Shown: positions 16,762 to 25,640, counted from the first letter of the stretch. The stretch: DNA of 64,000 nucleotides from Leptospira abararensis (GCF_016918735.1 NZ_JAFFPR010000018.1:1-64000); one strand, 5' to 3'. Made by a program: numbers and translations. Notes: a model not told the origin generated them from the sequence alone.

Positions 16762-18681
16762 ATGTTAAAAAAATCAAATTTAATAATTGTTACACTTGGA
16801 ATCACCCTGATGGCATTCGTTCCGAATTGCAAAAAGGGCGCAGCTACGGCAACACTTGCTTCCGATGCTGCTTCTAGAGTGTATGTGGCTCCAGGAGAAA
16901 AGGACGAAGTGTACGCCTTTTTATCTGGTGGGTTTAGTGGTCAGATGTCTGTTTACGGAATCCCATCTGCTAGGTTATTCAAGATCATTCCCGTGTTTTC
17001 CGTGTTCCCTGAAAACGGATATGGATTTGATGAAGAAACCAAAGACATGTTAAAAACAACTCATGGTTATGTGCCATGGGATGATAGCCATCACGTAGAA
17101 GCGTCTATGACAGATGGAAAACAAGATGGTCGTTGGATGTTTTTAAACGCAAACAACACACCAAGGCTTGCAAGGATTGATTTAAAGTCTTTTGAAACAA
17201 AAGAAATTTTAGAAATCCCAAACACTGCCGGTAACCACGCATCTCCGTTTGCTACCGAAAATACAGAGTATTTGATGGCAGCAACAAGATTCTCAGTTCC
17301 GATTCCGCAAGCAAGTGTTGCCATCGATAGTTTCTCCAAAGGTGGGTTCAAAGGAACTGTCACTATGGTGAAAGTAGATAAAAACACAGGTAGACTTTCC
17401 ATTGAATTACAAGTCCTTGTTCCTGGGTTTAACTATGACTTATCCCATTGTGGTAAAAAGAAATCCCATGATTGGTGTTTCTTCAGTAGTTACAACTCGG
17501 AACAAGCGCACAAAATGTTAGAAGTTGGTGCTTCCAAAAAAGATAAAGACTTTATCTTAGCTTTTAACTGGGTTCGTGCTAAAGAATGTAAAGACCAAGG
17601 AAAGGCTTATAACTTTGGTGGTGAATACGTAAACAATTTTCATGAAGAAAACAAAGCAGCCGTCTCAACTAAGTTAAGCGGCGTGAAGATGTTAAATCCG
17701 AAGGATTGTCCAGGTATGATGTATTACATGCCAACACCAAAAAGTCCACATGGAACTGACGTTGACTCTACAGGAGAATACATTGTTGGTGGTGGAAAGT
17801 TAGCATCTGTAATCCCAGTTCACTCCTTTAGCAAAATGATGGAAGTGAAAGACAAAAAGGAACATCACTCGACTGAAATCGAAGGAATTCCCGTCCTTAA
17901 ATACGAATCCACACTTGCTGGTGAAGTACAAAAACCATGTCTTGGTCCATTACATACTGAGTTCGACGGAAAAGGTTATGCCTATACATCTTGTTTCGTA
18001 AGTTCAGAAGTTGTAAAATGGAAACTCGGAACATGGGAAGTGGTACAACATCTACCTGCTTATTATAGTGTAGGTCACTTGTCTATCGTTGGTGGAAGTT
18101 CATCAGAGCCTTATGGTAAGTATCTGATTGCGATGAACAAAATTACTAAGGATAGGTATCTACCCGTAGGTATGGAGTTACCACAAAGTGCGCAGCTCTA
18201 TGATATCTCTTCTGGAAAAGCAGAGTTGTTGTCAGACTTCCCTACTGTAGGGGAACCACACTATTCACAAATGATTCCGGCAAAACTGCTTATGGATAAA
18301 ACTGCAAAACTCTATCCTCTAGAGGAAAACAAACATCCATACGCGACTAAAAATGAGAATGAAGCAAAAATTGTAAGACTCGGAAGCACTGTCCACATCT
18401 ACATGACTGCAATTCGTTCCCACTTCAAACCGGACATCATTGAAGCAAGGACTGGAGAAACCTTATACTTCCACGTAACCAACTTGGAACAAGATTATGA
18501 CATTCCTCACGGATTTGCAATCGGTGGAGCACCTAACATGACAAATCTCCTTATCATGCCAGGTGAAACTAGAACCTTTAAGTGGGTTGCTCCAAAACCA
18601 GGAGTGTATCCTTTCTACTGCACAGATTTCTGTTCCGCTCTACACCAAGAGATGCAACAGTACATCCGAGTTAGTCCATAA
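16762..18681 (+). CDS. nosZ: Nitrous oxide reductase, clade II type
   Basis: This 639-residue enzyme reduces N2O to N2 in the periplasm. Histidines expected for the CuZ centre are visible (H110/H111, H159, H229, H330, H398, H439). The C-terminal cupredoxin domain has the CuA ligands H583, C620, C624, H628 and M631 in YPFYCTDFCSALHQEM. The signal peptide (KKSNLIIVTLGITLMAFVPNC) lacks a twin-arginine motif, so export is by Sec, a hallmark of clade II NosZ. It also carries a plausible spirochaete lipobox, FVPNC (Cys23), so this NosZ may be a membrane-anchored lipoprotein. Neighbours supply the electron donor and the maturation factors. Confidence 0.96.
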   Translation: MLKKSNLIIVTLGITLMAFVPNCKKGAATATLASDAASRVYVAPGEKDEVYAFLSGGFSGQMSVYGIPSARLFKIIPVFSVFPENGYGFDEETKDMLKTTHGYVPWDDSHHVEASMTDGKQDGRWMFLNANNTPRLARIDLKSFETKEILEIPNTAGNHASPFATENTEYLMAATRFSVPIPQASVAIDSFSKGGFKGTVTMVKVDKNTGRLSIELQVLVPGFNYDLSHCGKKKSHDWCFFSSYNSEQAHKMLEVGASKKDKDFILAFNWVRAKECKDQGKAYNFGGEYVNNFHEENKAAVSTKLSGVKMLNPKDCPGMMYYMPTPKSPHGTDVDSTGEYIVGGGKLASVIPVHSFSKMMEVKDKKEHHSTEIEGIPVLKYESTLAGEVQKPCLGPLHTEFDGKGYAYTSCFVSSEVVKWKLGTWEVVQHLPAYYSVGHLSIVGGSSSEPYGKYLIAMNKITKDRYLPVGMELPQSAQLYDISSGKAELLSDFPTVGEPHYSQMIPAKLLMDKTAKLYPLEENKHPYATKNENEAKIVRLGSTVHIYMTAIRSHFKPDIIEARTGETLYFHVTNLEQDYDIPHGFAIGGAPNMTNLLIMPGETRTFKWVAPKPGVYPFYCTDFCSALHQEMQQYIRVSP

Positions 18682-18686
18682 ATTAT

Positions 18687-19298
18687 ATGAAAACTTTACT
18701 TTTCCAAACGTTAAGTAAAAGAAACCGACTCCTAATTTTAGGGGTCGGTTTGGTTCTGGTTTTAGTCTATTTCATTCCCATTTGGTCCATATCCATTTCA
18801 GCTCCACAGTATCCTGAAGGACTTGGAATGCAAATTTGGATTAGTAAAATCACTGGGGCCACTCCTTATGATTTAAAAAACATCAATCTTCTGAATCATT
18901 ACATTGGAATGCAAGAGATCGTTTCGGAATCCATTCCGGAACTTCTATTTATGCCGTATGTTCTTGGTTATCTGATCTTTGGTGCTTTTATCTCGGAACT
19001 CTATCCCAAAGTGGGGATGGCAATTCTTGGGATCATCAACTTGATCCTTGTAGGGCTTGTGGGACTTTCTGATTTTTGGAGATGGGAATACAACTATGGA
19101 CACAACTTAAATCCAGAAGCACCTATCATTGTCGAAGGAATGGCTTACCAGCCGCCACTACTTGGTTGTAAAGAAATGTTAAACATTACTGCTTGTAGTT
19201 ATCCTTCTTATGGTGGTATGATTTTAGGGTTAAGTCTCGTCGCATTGATCTATATTCTCTGGGATGAAAATCGTAGGAAAAAATCAAATGTGGTTTAA
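18687..19298 (+). CDS. nosB: NosB-like membrane protein of clade II nos clusters
   Basis: A 203-residue membrane protein directly after nosZ (5 nt). Helices lie at about 14-33, 86-105, 108-128 and 175-195, and a periplasmic loop has cysteines in LLGCKEMLNITACSYP. Clade II nos clusters typically have a transmembrane gene, nosB, right after nosZ; position and topology fit. Its function is not established; a part in electron transfer or NosZ maturation is often suggested. The 3' end overlaps nosL by 11 nt, so the two are translationally coupled. Confidence 0.7.
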   Translation: MKTLLFQTLSKRNRLLILGVGLVLVLVYFIPIWSISISAPQYPEGLGMQIWISKITGATPYDLKNINLLNHYIGMQEIVSESIPELLFMPYVLGYLIFGAFISELYPKVGMAILGIINLILVGLVGLSDFWRWEYNYGHNLNPEAPIIVEGMAYQPPLLGCKEMLNITACSYPSYGGMILGLSLVALIYILWDENRRKKSNVV

Positions 19299-19674
19299 AA
19301 ATTTAAAACTAATTTGTATCTTTCTCACAGTTGGTCTGATCAACTGTGGGGAAGTCCGTCCCGAACGATTGACTGTTGGGGAAATGAAATGCAGTCATTG
19401 TTCTATGAACATTGTAGATATGAGATTTCATACACAACTCATTACATACAAAGGAAAAAGATACCACTTCGATGCCATTGAATGTCTGGATCAATTCCAA
19501 AATGAAAAAAACTTAAAAGCACAAAAAATATGGGTCACTAACTATTTAGATACAAATGAGTTTCTTTCAAAAGACGAAGCCATCATCATCCATTCAGACA
19601 AAATTCGTTCGCCAATGGGAGCGGGACTAGCCGCTTTTAAAACTCATGAAGACTCAATTCCATTCCAAAAGTAA
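19288..19674 (+). CDS. nosL: NosL-family copper chaperone lipoprotein
   Basis: About 128 residues with a lipoprotein signal ending in lipobox LINC, then the NosL hallmark MKCSHCSMNI, which binds Cu(I), and YHFDAIECLDQF. NosL delivers copper to apo-NosZ. I start at the ATG at 19288 rather than at 19264, because the signal peptide then begins at MWFKNLKL. It overlaps nosB by 11 nt and nosD by 29 nt. Confidence 0.9.
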   Translation: MWFKNLKLICIFLTVGLINCGEVRPERLTVGEMKCSHCSMNIVDMRFHTQLITYKGKRYHFDAIECLDQFQNEKNLKAQKIWVTNYLDTNEFLSKDEAIIIHSDKIRSPMGAGLAAFKTHEDSIPFQK

Positions 19675-20986
19675 AAGAGTTGATCCAAGAACCAATTTGA
19701 ATCATAAACTCAATCAATCACATAATCATATCCAATTTCTATGGAAACAATCTCTCTCTATTTTATCTTTTATTCTTTTCTTTATTTTTCCTAACTTTCC
19801 CTTGATTGCAAAAACTATTTCTGTTTGTTCCCACTGTACGGTAAAATCAGTAAAATCTGCCATCTCTCTTGCACAAAATGGAGACAGAATCCATATCCAA
19901 TCAGGAATCTACAGAGAAGGATTTTTACCCATTACAAAATCCATCACCATCATCGGTGAAGCAGGAGTTGTCATCGACGGACTCAAAGAAAAACATGTGT
20001 TTGGAATTTATTCCAATGGAGTTCGTCTAGAAAATTTAAAAATCATTGGAAGTGGAATTTCTGATTTAACCGAATTTGCAGGAGTGTATGCTGATAAAGT
20101 GAAAAACTGCCATTTCGAAAACTTAAACTTAGAAGATAATGTATATGGTTTTTATTTAGCAGAAACAACCAACTGTACTCTAAAAAATAATGTTTCTATC
20201 GGAAACGCAGAAAATGAAGTCCTGGGTGGAAACGGAATCCATCTTTGGTCTGCGCGCAATAATAAAATCATTGGGAACCAACTAAAAAACCACCGCGATG
20301 GAATTTATTTAGAATTTTCAGAAAACTTAGAAATAGAAGGCAATGAAGCCAAAGAAAACATTCGTTATGGAATGCATTTTATGTTTTCCAGTCATAATCA
20401 ATTCAATCGAAATGTTTTTAAAAATAATTCTGCCGGTGTCGCGGTGATGTATAGCAAAGACATCCATATGGAAGAAAACGATTTTTTGGACAACTGGGGA
20501 GAAAGTTCGAATGGAATTCTTTTAAAAGATATTGCCGATAGTACTTTATCCAAAAATCGATTTGAAGGAAATACAATTGCTGTCTTTGCCGACGGGATCA
20601 CCAATATAAAATTTCAAAGTAATGATTTTATTAATAATGGTTGGGGAATTAAAATTCTTGGTAATACTGATTATAACAAAATTATAAATAATAATTTTAT
20701 AAAGAATGTTTTTGATATCAGCACCAATACAAAATCTACTACCAATATATTTTTAAATAACTACTGGGATCATTATGAAGGTTATGATTTGGACAAAGAT
20801 CATATTGGAGATGTTCCCCATAAAACCATTCACTTTTTTGGTTACTGGATTGCTGTGTACCCTTTTCTTATGGTGCTTTATGAATCCCCAGTGGTTCTAT
20901 TTTTACAAGGAATTGAAAAAGCATTCCCCATTGTGACACCGATCGAGTTTGAAGACCAACATCCTAGGATGAAGGAAAGAATATGA
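19646..20986 (+). CDS. nosD: NosD periplasmic maturation protein
   Basis: A 446-residue protein with a Sec signal after a basic N-region (LSILSFILFFIFPNFPLIA), then a right-handed beta-helix of CASH/NosD repeats: GDRIHIQSGIYREGFLPI, NGIHLWSARNNKIIGNQL, DGIYLEFSENLEIEGNEA, GMHFMFSSHNQFNRNVF. It ends in the NosD family region (NNYWDHYEGYDLDKDHIGD). NosD acts with NosF and NosY to assemble the CuZ site of NosZ. The long N-region before the hydrophobic core overlaps nosL; no nearer ATG is available. The stop overlaps the nosF start as ATGA. Confidence 0.93.
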   Translation: MKTQFHSKSKRVDPRTNLNHKLNQSHNHIQFLWKQSLSILSFILFFIFPNFPLIAKTISVCSHCTVKSVKSAISLAQNGDRIHIQSGIYREGFLPITKSITIIGEAGVVIDGLKEKHVFGIYSNGVRLENLKIIGSGISDLTEFAGVYADKVKNCHFENLNLEDNVYGFYLAETTNCTLKNNVSIGNAENEVLGGNGIHLWSARNNKIIGNQLKNHRDGIYLEFSENLEIEGNEAKENIRYGMHFMFSSHNQFNRNVFKNNSAGVAVMYSKDIHMEENDFLDNWGESSNGILLKDIADSTLSKNRFEGNTIAVFADGITNIKFQSNDFINNGWGIKILGNTDYNKIINNNFIKNVFDISTNTKSTTNIFLNNYWDHYEGYDLDKDHIGDVPHKTIHFFGYWIAVYPFLMVLYESPVVLFLQGIEKAFPIVTPIEFEDQHPRMKERI

Positions 20987-21690
20987 TAGAAGTAAAAAAT
21001 CTTACCATCAATTACGGTGGTAACTCAGTTGCCGTAAGAGATGTAAACTTTCAAACAGAATCAGGGAAGATTCTCTCCATCATTGGTCCCAATGGATCAG
21101 GAAAAAGTTCTCTCATCAAAGGAATCCTTGGACTCGTTCAACCTAGTTCGGGACAAATTCTATTTCGAAGTAAAAATGAGGAACCACATTCTATCGGTTA
21201 TATGCCACAAACCCCTCGTTTTCCGACAAACATCAAAGTGAAAGAACTGATTTCTTTTTTTAAAAAACTAGAACCTGTGGAAGAAGACAGATTTCAAAAC
21301 TTACTATCTATTTTGGAATTAGACAACCATATGGATAAAAAAATTGGATCTCTCTCTGGAGGAACCAAACAAAAAATCAGTATTCTACAATGTTTTTCTT
21401 CCAAAAAAGATTTGTATGTAATAGATGAACCTACTGCTAGTTTAGATCCTTACATCTCGCATCTACTAAAGTCTCTTTTAGTCGAAAAGAAAAATGAAGG
21501 CTCACTCGTCATATTTTCTACGCATATACTCGCAGAATTACAAGAGTTAGCGGATCGTTTTTTGCTTTTATCAGAAGGATCCATTCTAATCGATGATTCT
21601 CCAGAAAATTTCCTCCGAAAAAATAACAAAACGGATCTGGATCAAGCTTTGATGAACTTCTGGAATGAGGAATACAAAACAAAACCATGA
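20983..21690 (+). CDS. nosF: NosF ABC transporter ATPase
   Basis: A 235-residue ABC ATPase with Walker A GPNGSGKSS, Q-loop MPQTPRF, signature LSGGTKQK, Walker B DLYVIDEPTASLDP and H-loop STHILAEL. It powers the NosDFY complex that matures the copper-sulfur centre of NosZ. Both neighbours overlap it by 4 nt (ATGA), indicating tight coupling with nosD and nosY. Confidence 0.95.
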   Translation: MIEVKNLTINYGGNSVAVRDVNFQTESGKILSIIGPNGSGKSSLIKGILGLVQPSSGQILFRSKNEEPHSIGYMPQTPRFPTNIKVKELISFFKKLEPVEEDRFQNLLSILELDNHMDKKIGSLSGGTKQKISILQCFSSKKDLYVIDEPTASLDPYISHLLKSLLVEKKNEGSLVIFSTHILAELQELADRFLLLSEGSILIDDSPENFLRKNNKTDLDQALMNFWNEEYKTKP

Positions 21691-22472
21691 AAGAAATTCT
21701 ACTTTTTGAAATTAAAGAAAATATTCGAAGCCGTTGGGTATTTATCTACTCTGGCCTTCTTGTTCTCGTAATGATGATCTTAAGTTTTTTTGGCGATCAA
21801 AACGGAATCCGTTTGCTCGTAAGCACAATGAATCTCACTCTTATCGTGATTCCACTCTTTTCGATTACCTTTTCTGGAATGTCATTTTTAGAATCTATGC
21901 CCTTTGCTGAAGTATTACTTTCCAAATCGGTCAGTCGCAATTCATTGTTTTTTGGGAAGTATTTTGGAATCACCATTTCACTTTCCCTTGGATTGCTCTT
22001 TGGTCTGGGAATTCCGGGACTCATCCTTTTTATGAACGATCCTAAGTTTCTATTTTTATTTTTTGAACTATTGATTTTTGGAATCTTTTTAACTGCTATC
22101 TTTGTTGCGATTGCGTTTTTGATTTCTTCTTTTATCCGAAGAGGCGAAATTGTTTTAACTGTCTCTCTTTTGGTTTGGTTGTATTTTTTTATCTTCTTCG
22201 ATGCATTAGTTTTTATCTTTAGCTTATACTTGGGTGATTATCCGATTGAAGTTCCTTCTCTTATCATCATCCTACTCAATCCCATAGATTTAATTAGAAT
22301 TCTTTTGATTCTACAAACAAGCTCTTCCGCTTTACTTGGTTTTTCAGGAGCTTTGTTATTAAAACAATTTGGACTTTTAGGTGTATTAGGAATTACTGTT
22401 TTGTTTTTATCTTTATGGGTAAGTATTCCTCTTATGATTTCTTTTAAACGATTCCAAAAAAGAAATTTCTAA
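21687..22472 (+). CDS. nosY: NosY ABC transporter permease
   Basis: A 261-residue membrane protein with six predicted helices and the NosY/ABC-2 layout (WVFIYSGLLVLVMMI, SLLFGLGIPGLILFM, IFLTAIFVAIAFLI). It is the membrane partner of NosF and docks NosD. It is the last gene of the nos operon; no strong hairpin follows, and the next unit begins with its own FNR-type site 37 nt downstream. Confidence 0.92.
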   Translation: MKEILLFEIKENIRSRWVFIYSGLLVLVMMILSFFGDQNGIRLLVSTMNLTLIVIPLFSITFSGMSFLESMPFAEVLLSKSVSRNSLFFGKYFGITISLSLGLLFGLGIPGLILFMNDPKFLFLFFELLIFGIFLTAIFVAIAFLISSFIRRGEIVLTVSLLVWLYFFIFFDALVFIFSLYLGDYPIEVPSLIIILLNPIDLIRILLILQTSSSALLGFSGALLLKQFGLLGVLGITVLFLSLWVSIPLMISFKRFQKRNF

Positions 22473-22508
22473 TTTTTATTTCTGATATGAACAAATAATT
22501 GAATCCAC

Positions 22509-22522
22509 TTGATTTAGATCAT
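22509..22522 (+). promoter_or_regulatory. FNR/DNR-type site before the Cys/His-rich gene
   Basis: TTGATTTAGATCAT matches the FNR pattern in nine of ten half-site bases. TAGAAT at 22545-22550 is an excellent -10 box and lies 22 nt downstream, the class II spacing. The expected transcript start is near 22557, only about 8 nt before the ATG at 22565. A further ATCAA half-site follows at 22528-22532. Confidence 0.7.
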
Positions 22523-22564
22523 GGATAGATCAAAGTGGATTGAGTAGAATGAGATTTGACTACC

Positions 22565-22978
22565 ATGAAACGTTGGATACAAATTGCATCGATTTTAATC
22601 CTACTTCCCTTTATAGGTAAAATCCTATTTTTGGAAACGGGACTGCTTGCACAATCCTTGTATCAACTCTCAATGGTTTGCCATTGCAATCATGGTTCCA
22701 AAAACGAAGTCCATAGAGAAGAAAATCCAACACCTTCAAAACGAATCATATGCCACCTAACCAAAGGAAATGGCCCTCATCAATGTTCCTGTGCCAAAAA
22801 AAAATCGGCAACAAAAGTTATCCAATCCCAATTGATGAATCCCAGTTTCCCATTTGAATCAAAGTTTCTAAACAAAATCTCCTATGAAGTAATCATCCTA
22901 CCCTGCAAGACAACATTCCAGCTCTTGACCGGATTTTCGCACCCACCTGACAAACCACCAAGACATACCCTCACCTAA
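22565..22978 (+). CDS. Cys/His-rich membrane-anchored protein, FNR-regulated
   Basis: About 137 residues beginning MKRWIQIASILILLPFIGKIL, an uncleaved helix or signal peptide. It is followed by two metal-binding-like clusters: MVCHCNHGS and ICHLTKGNGPHQCSCAKKK. I recognise no family. The FNR-type promoter, the position after nosY and the Cys/His spacing suggest a periplasmic copper or zinc binding protein serving NosZ, by inference only. An in-frame TTG at 22556 is a less likely start. Confidence 0.65.
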   Translation: MKRWIQIASILILLPFIGKILFLETGLLAQSLYQLSMVCHCNHGSKNEVHREENPTPSKRIICHLTKGNGPHQCSCAKKKSATKVIQSQLMNPSFPFESKFLNKISYEVIILPCKTTFQLLTGFSHPPDKPPRHTLT

Positions 22979-23080
22979 GAGCCATTTAAGTTCGTTCCTT
23001 TCCGAAGGAACAGTAAAACAATCAATTAGGATCACTGAGCCGACCGTTCAATCCTTGGACTTCTATACAAAGGTAATTTT

Positions 23081-23866
23081 ATGTTTAAGAATTTATATTC
23101 CATCTCTCTTCTATGTTTGGTCTCGATCAATTGTAGTATGGCTAAAAATACGGAGGCCAATCATTCTTCGAACTTACTCACTTTACTTGCCGCGGCCAGC
23201 ACGAATCCCGGTTGCGCCATCTCTTCTGCTTCTGCCATCCCAAGTAATTTAACACAGGTCGAAAGTAAACCTCGGCTTAAATATTCGATCTATGGATGTG
23301 ATGAAAATGGATTTAACAATTTAGATCTAGCACAAACAGAAATCATAAAAGGAGCAACAGGAACCAGTGGAACCTCCATTATTTATACAAAGGGAGATGT
23401 TATGCTCGCCTCAAGTAAAGGTGGAACCAATATCGAAGTATCTTTTACTTTGAACTCACCAACTAGCACACTCGATGTGATTGCCTATGGAACGGGAACT
23501 GTACTCAGTGGACCCACATATCGTTTGATCGCTGGAGCACAAACACAATACAAAAATGCTTCTAATGTGTTTGGAAACACAGGTAAAGGTGGATCTGTGG
23601 TCGCACCCATACCAGCAGTGGGAACTAGTTATACCTACTGTTTGGATTTTCAATCCACGCCAGGTGGATCCAGATTCTTAAATGGTTTCAACAAACCATG
23701 TTCGGAACTCACAGATACAGAAAGAGGATCTATGTCCTACTATCCAATCATGCAAATGGTGAACGTACCCGTATATACCGGTGGCAATCGATTGGGTTTT
23801 GTGTTGAACGGAGCGACAATCACTTCTTTCACAGTTGGTTCCATCGTATCGAATACAGAAATGTAA
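23081..23866 (+). CDS. Lipoprotein of unknown function
   Basis: A 261-residue protein with lipoprotein signal MFKNLYSISLLCLVSINCSMAKN (Cys18). The mature part is rich in Ser, Thr and Gly and predicted mostly beta, with cysteines in NPGCAI, YGCDENG, TYCLDFQS and KPCSEL that could form two disulfides. I recognise no family. It lies between the FNR-regulated Cys/His protein and the PCuAC fusion and may share their transcript (76 nt to the next gene). Confidence 0.7.
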   Translation: MFKNLYSISLLCLVSINCSMAKNTEANHSSNLLTLLAAASTNPGCAISSASAIPSNLTQVESKPRLKYSIYGCDENGFNNLDLAQTEIIKGATGTSGTSIIYTKGDVMLASSKGGTNIEVSFTLNSPTSTLDVIAYGTGTVLSGPTYRLIAGAQTQYKNASNVFGNTGKGGSVVAPIPAVGTSYTYCLDFQSTPGGSRFLNGFNKPCSELTDTERGSMSYYPIMQMVNVPVYTGGNRLGFVLNGATITSFTVGSIVSNTEM

Positions 23867-23942
23867 GCTTTCTCTCCAAACACTTGTCATACTGGTGAAT
23901 TTAGTAGCCAGTATGATTTTTTGGACAAGGACAAAAAACAAA

Positions 23943-25547
23943 ATGAAATTTAAAATTATAACCATCTTACTTATTATAACCACTCCTCTATTTTCAAAAG
24001 AGGTAAAACTAGAGAATGCTTATATCAAATATACAACATCACGAACTTCCGTAGTTTATTTGACTCTAAACAATACTTCCAATTCAGAAAAAACACTCAT
24101 CGAAGCAAAATCAAACATAGCAGACCGAGTAGAGTTATTCACAATGAAACCAACGGAAACAGGAATGAAAATGATTCCTGTTTCTGAAATCACTATTCCC
24201 CAAAAGAGTTCCGTTCCTCTCACTCCGAAGGGTTATCATATCATGCTCTTTGGAATCAAATCTCCTCTCAATCTAAAAGAATCCATTCCCTTTCGTTTTC
24301 TATTTTCCGATGGGTCGGAGGTTCAAATCAATATTCCTGTGGAATCAAATCCACCTAACAAAGATATTCATTCAAATTCGTCTGGGAACTCATCCAAAAA
24401 AGAGGAACCATCTCCTTTGAACGGTTCTAGCGAAACGGATATGTCTACTTATGATCCAACTGATTCACCTAACGAAGACCATTCGAATCATGACCATTCA
24501 GGTCATACGGGACATGAACAACACAATCGAGCTGATGCCTTAGCCCCTGCAGGTATCATGAACCCACATATCCATGAAAAGGGGAAGTGGATGATTGATT
24601 ACCGTTATATGGGAATGAAGATGTGGGGTTTACAGTCAGGAACCAGTGGTTTATCTGATCTTGGAACCTTATATTTTCCTTTTACAGACCCAACGGTGCA
24701 AATGCCAACAGGAAGTTTGATTACAAGTTCTCCCTTAGGAACTACCATTCCCTTGATTTCGCCTAACAAGTACAATTATATGTCTGTTCCGACAGATATG
24801 GTGATGGAAATGAATATGGTAAGTGCAATGACTTCCATTTCCGATAAGTGGATGATTATGTTTATGGTTCCTGCAGTAAAAAACAAAATGACTATGGTAT
24901 CCAGTAATTTTGATCGAGCACCAATGAGTTCTGCAGGAATCGGGGACGTAAGTTTTAGTACAGCTTACCGATTGATTAAAACAGAACATCAGAATTTTTT
25001 TACAGGGATGGGCCTTTCGCTTCCTACAGGTTCGATCGATGAAAGGGATAATATGCCCATGATGGGAAAACAAAAAGTTCCTTATAATATGCAGCCAGGA
25101 ACAGGCACCTACAGTTTGTTACCACAACTATCGTATAACGGGAATTATAAAAGAATTTCCTGGGGTGCCCAGTCACAAGCCACTTTACGAATTGGAAAAA
25201 ATGACAACAATTATCGATTTGGAAATCGATACGAAGTTTCTGGATGGATTTCTTTTCTTGTGCACGAATCCGTTTCTTTTTCTGTTCGTGTAGCCAAACA
25301 AAGGTGGCTCAACTTACAAGGATTAGATGCAACCTTAGACCCCAAGATGGATCCACAAAACGATCCCTACCGCCAAGGAGGAACCCGTAGCGACTTACTC
25401 ATCGGTTTAAATTTCCTTGTCACGAACGGAATTTTACAAGGAGCACGATTTGGATTTGAATATGGCAAACCCTTCCATCAAAATCTAAACGGACCACAAC
25501 TGGGAACAAGAGAACTCATCAATGTATTTGCCTCTTTTACATTTTAA
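23943..25547 (+). CDS. PCuAC copper-chaperone domain fused to His-rich linker and outer-membrane-like domain
   Basis: A 534-residue protein starting at the ATG at 23943, with a Sec signal (MKFKIITILLIITTPLFS). Residues 20-130 form a PCuAC (DUF461) domain: VELFTMKPTETGMKMIPV and KGYHIMLFGIK hold Met and the HxM motif (H99, M101) of the Cu(I) site, while the usual first His (VELH) is replaced by F. Residues 131-200 are a low-complexity linker ending in a His cluster (DHSNHDHSGHTGHEQH). Residues 205-534 are Met- and aromatic-rich beta-strand sequence with a terminal F, typical of an outer membrane barrel. PCuAC proteins load CuA centres, so a role in copper supply to NosZ fits the context. Confidence 0.8.
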   Translation: MKFKIITILLIITTPLFSKEVKLENAYIKYTTSRTSVVYLTLNNTSNSEKTLIEAKSNIADRVELFTMKPTETGMKMIPVSEITIPQKSSVPLTPKGYHIMLFGIKSPLNLKESIPFRFLFSDGSEVQINIPVESNPPNKDIHSNSSGNSSKKEEPSPLNGSSETDMSTYDPTDSPNEDHSNHDHSGHTGHEQHNRADALAPAGIMNPHIHEKGKWMIDYRYMGMKMWGLQSGTSGLSDLGTLYFPFTDPTVQMPTGSLITSSPLGTTIPLISPNKYNYMSVPTDMVMEMNMVSAMTSISDKWMIMFMVPAVKNKMTMVSSNFDRAPMSSAGIGDVSFSTAYRLIKTEHQNFFTGMGLSLPTGSIDERDNMPMMGKQKVPYNMQPGTGTYSLLPQLSYNGNYKRISWGAQSQATLRIGKNDNNYRFGNRYEVSGWISFLVHESVSFSVRVAKQRWLNLQGLDATLDPKMDPQNDPYRQGGTRSDLLIGLNFLVTNGILQGARFGFEYGKPFHQNLNGPQLGTRELINVFASFTF

Positions 25548-25559
25548 AATTTAATTTTC

Positions 25560-25640
25560 TTTTCTGGGCGCACATCTCCGGCTCTCCGCTGCAATCTTTC
25601 CTAACGGAAAGGATTTCCGCTGTGATCCGGGGCGCGGGAA
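25560..25640 (-). repeat. Intergenic palindromic repeat, copy 1
   Basis: Read on the minus strand this 81-bp element starts TTCCCGCGCC, has core GGAAATCCTTTCC-loop-GGAAAGATTG, and ends CAGAAAAG. The second copy at 27143-27220 has the same features in opposite orientation. The core forms a hairpin (AATCCTTTCC with GGAAAGATT, one bulge). It lies in the 186-nt gap after the PCuAC gene. Confidence 0.7.

Noticed and set aside
16762..18681. Clade I NosZ with twin-arginine export
   Set aside because: The signal peptide has KK but no RR motif, and the cluster has nosB-like and cytochrome genes without nosR, so clade II with Sec export fits better.
22994..23011. GTTCCTT-TCCG-AAGGAAC hairpin after the Cys/His-rich gene
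   Set aside because: The stem is clean, but no T-run follows on either strand, so a terminator call is not supported.
23835..23942. N-terminal extension of the PCuAC fusion protein from an ATG at 23835
   Set aside because: It overlaps the preceding lipoprotein gene and puts 36 residues before a perfect signal peptide; the ATG at 23943 is preferred.
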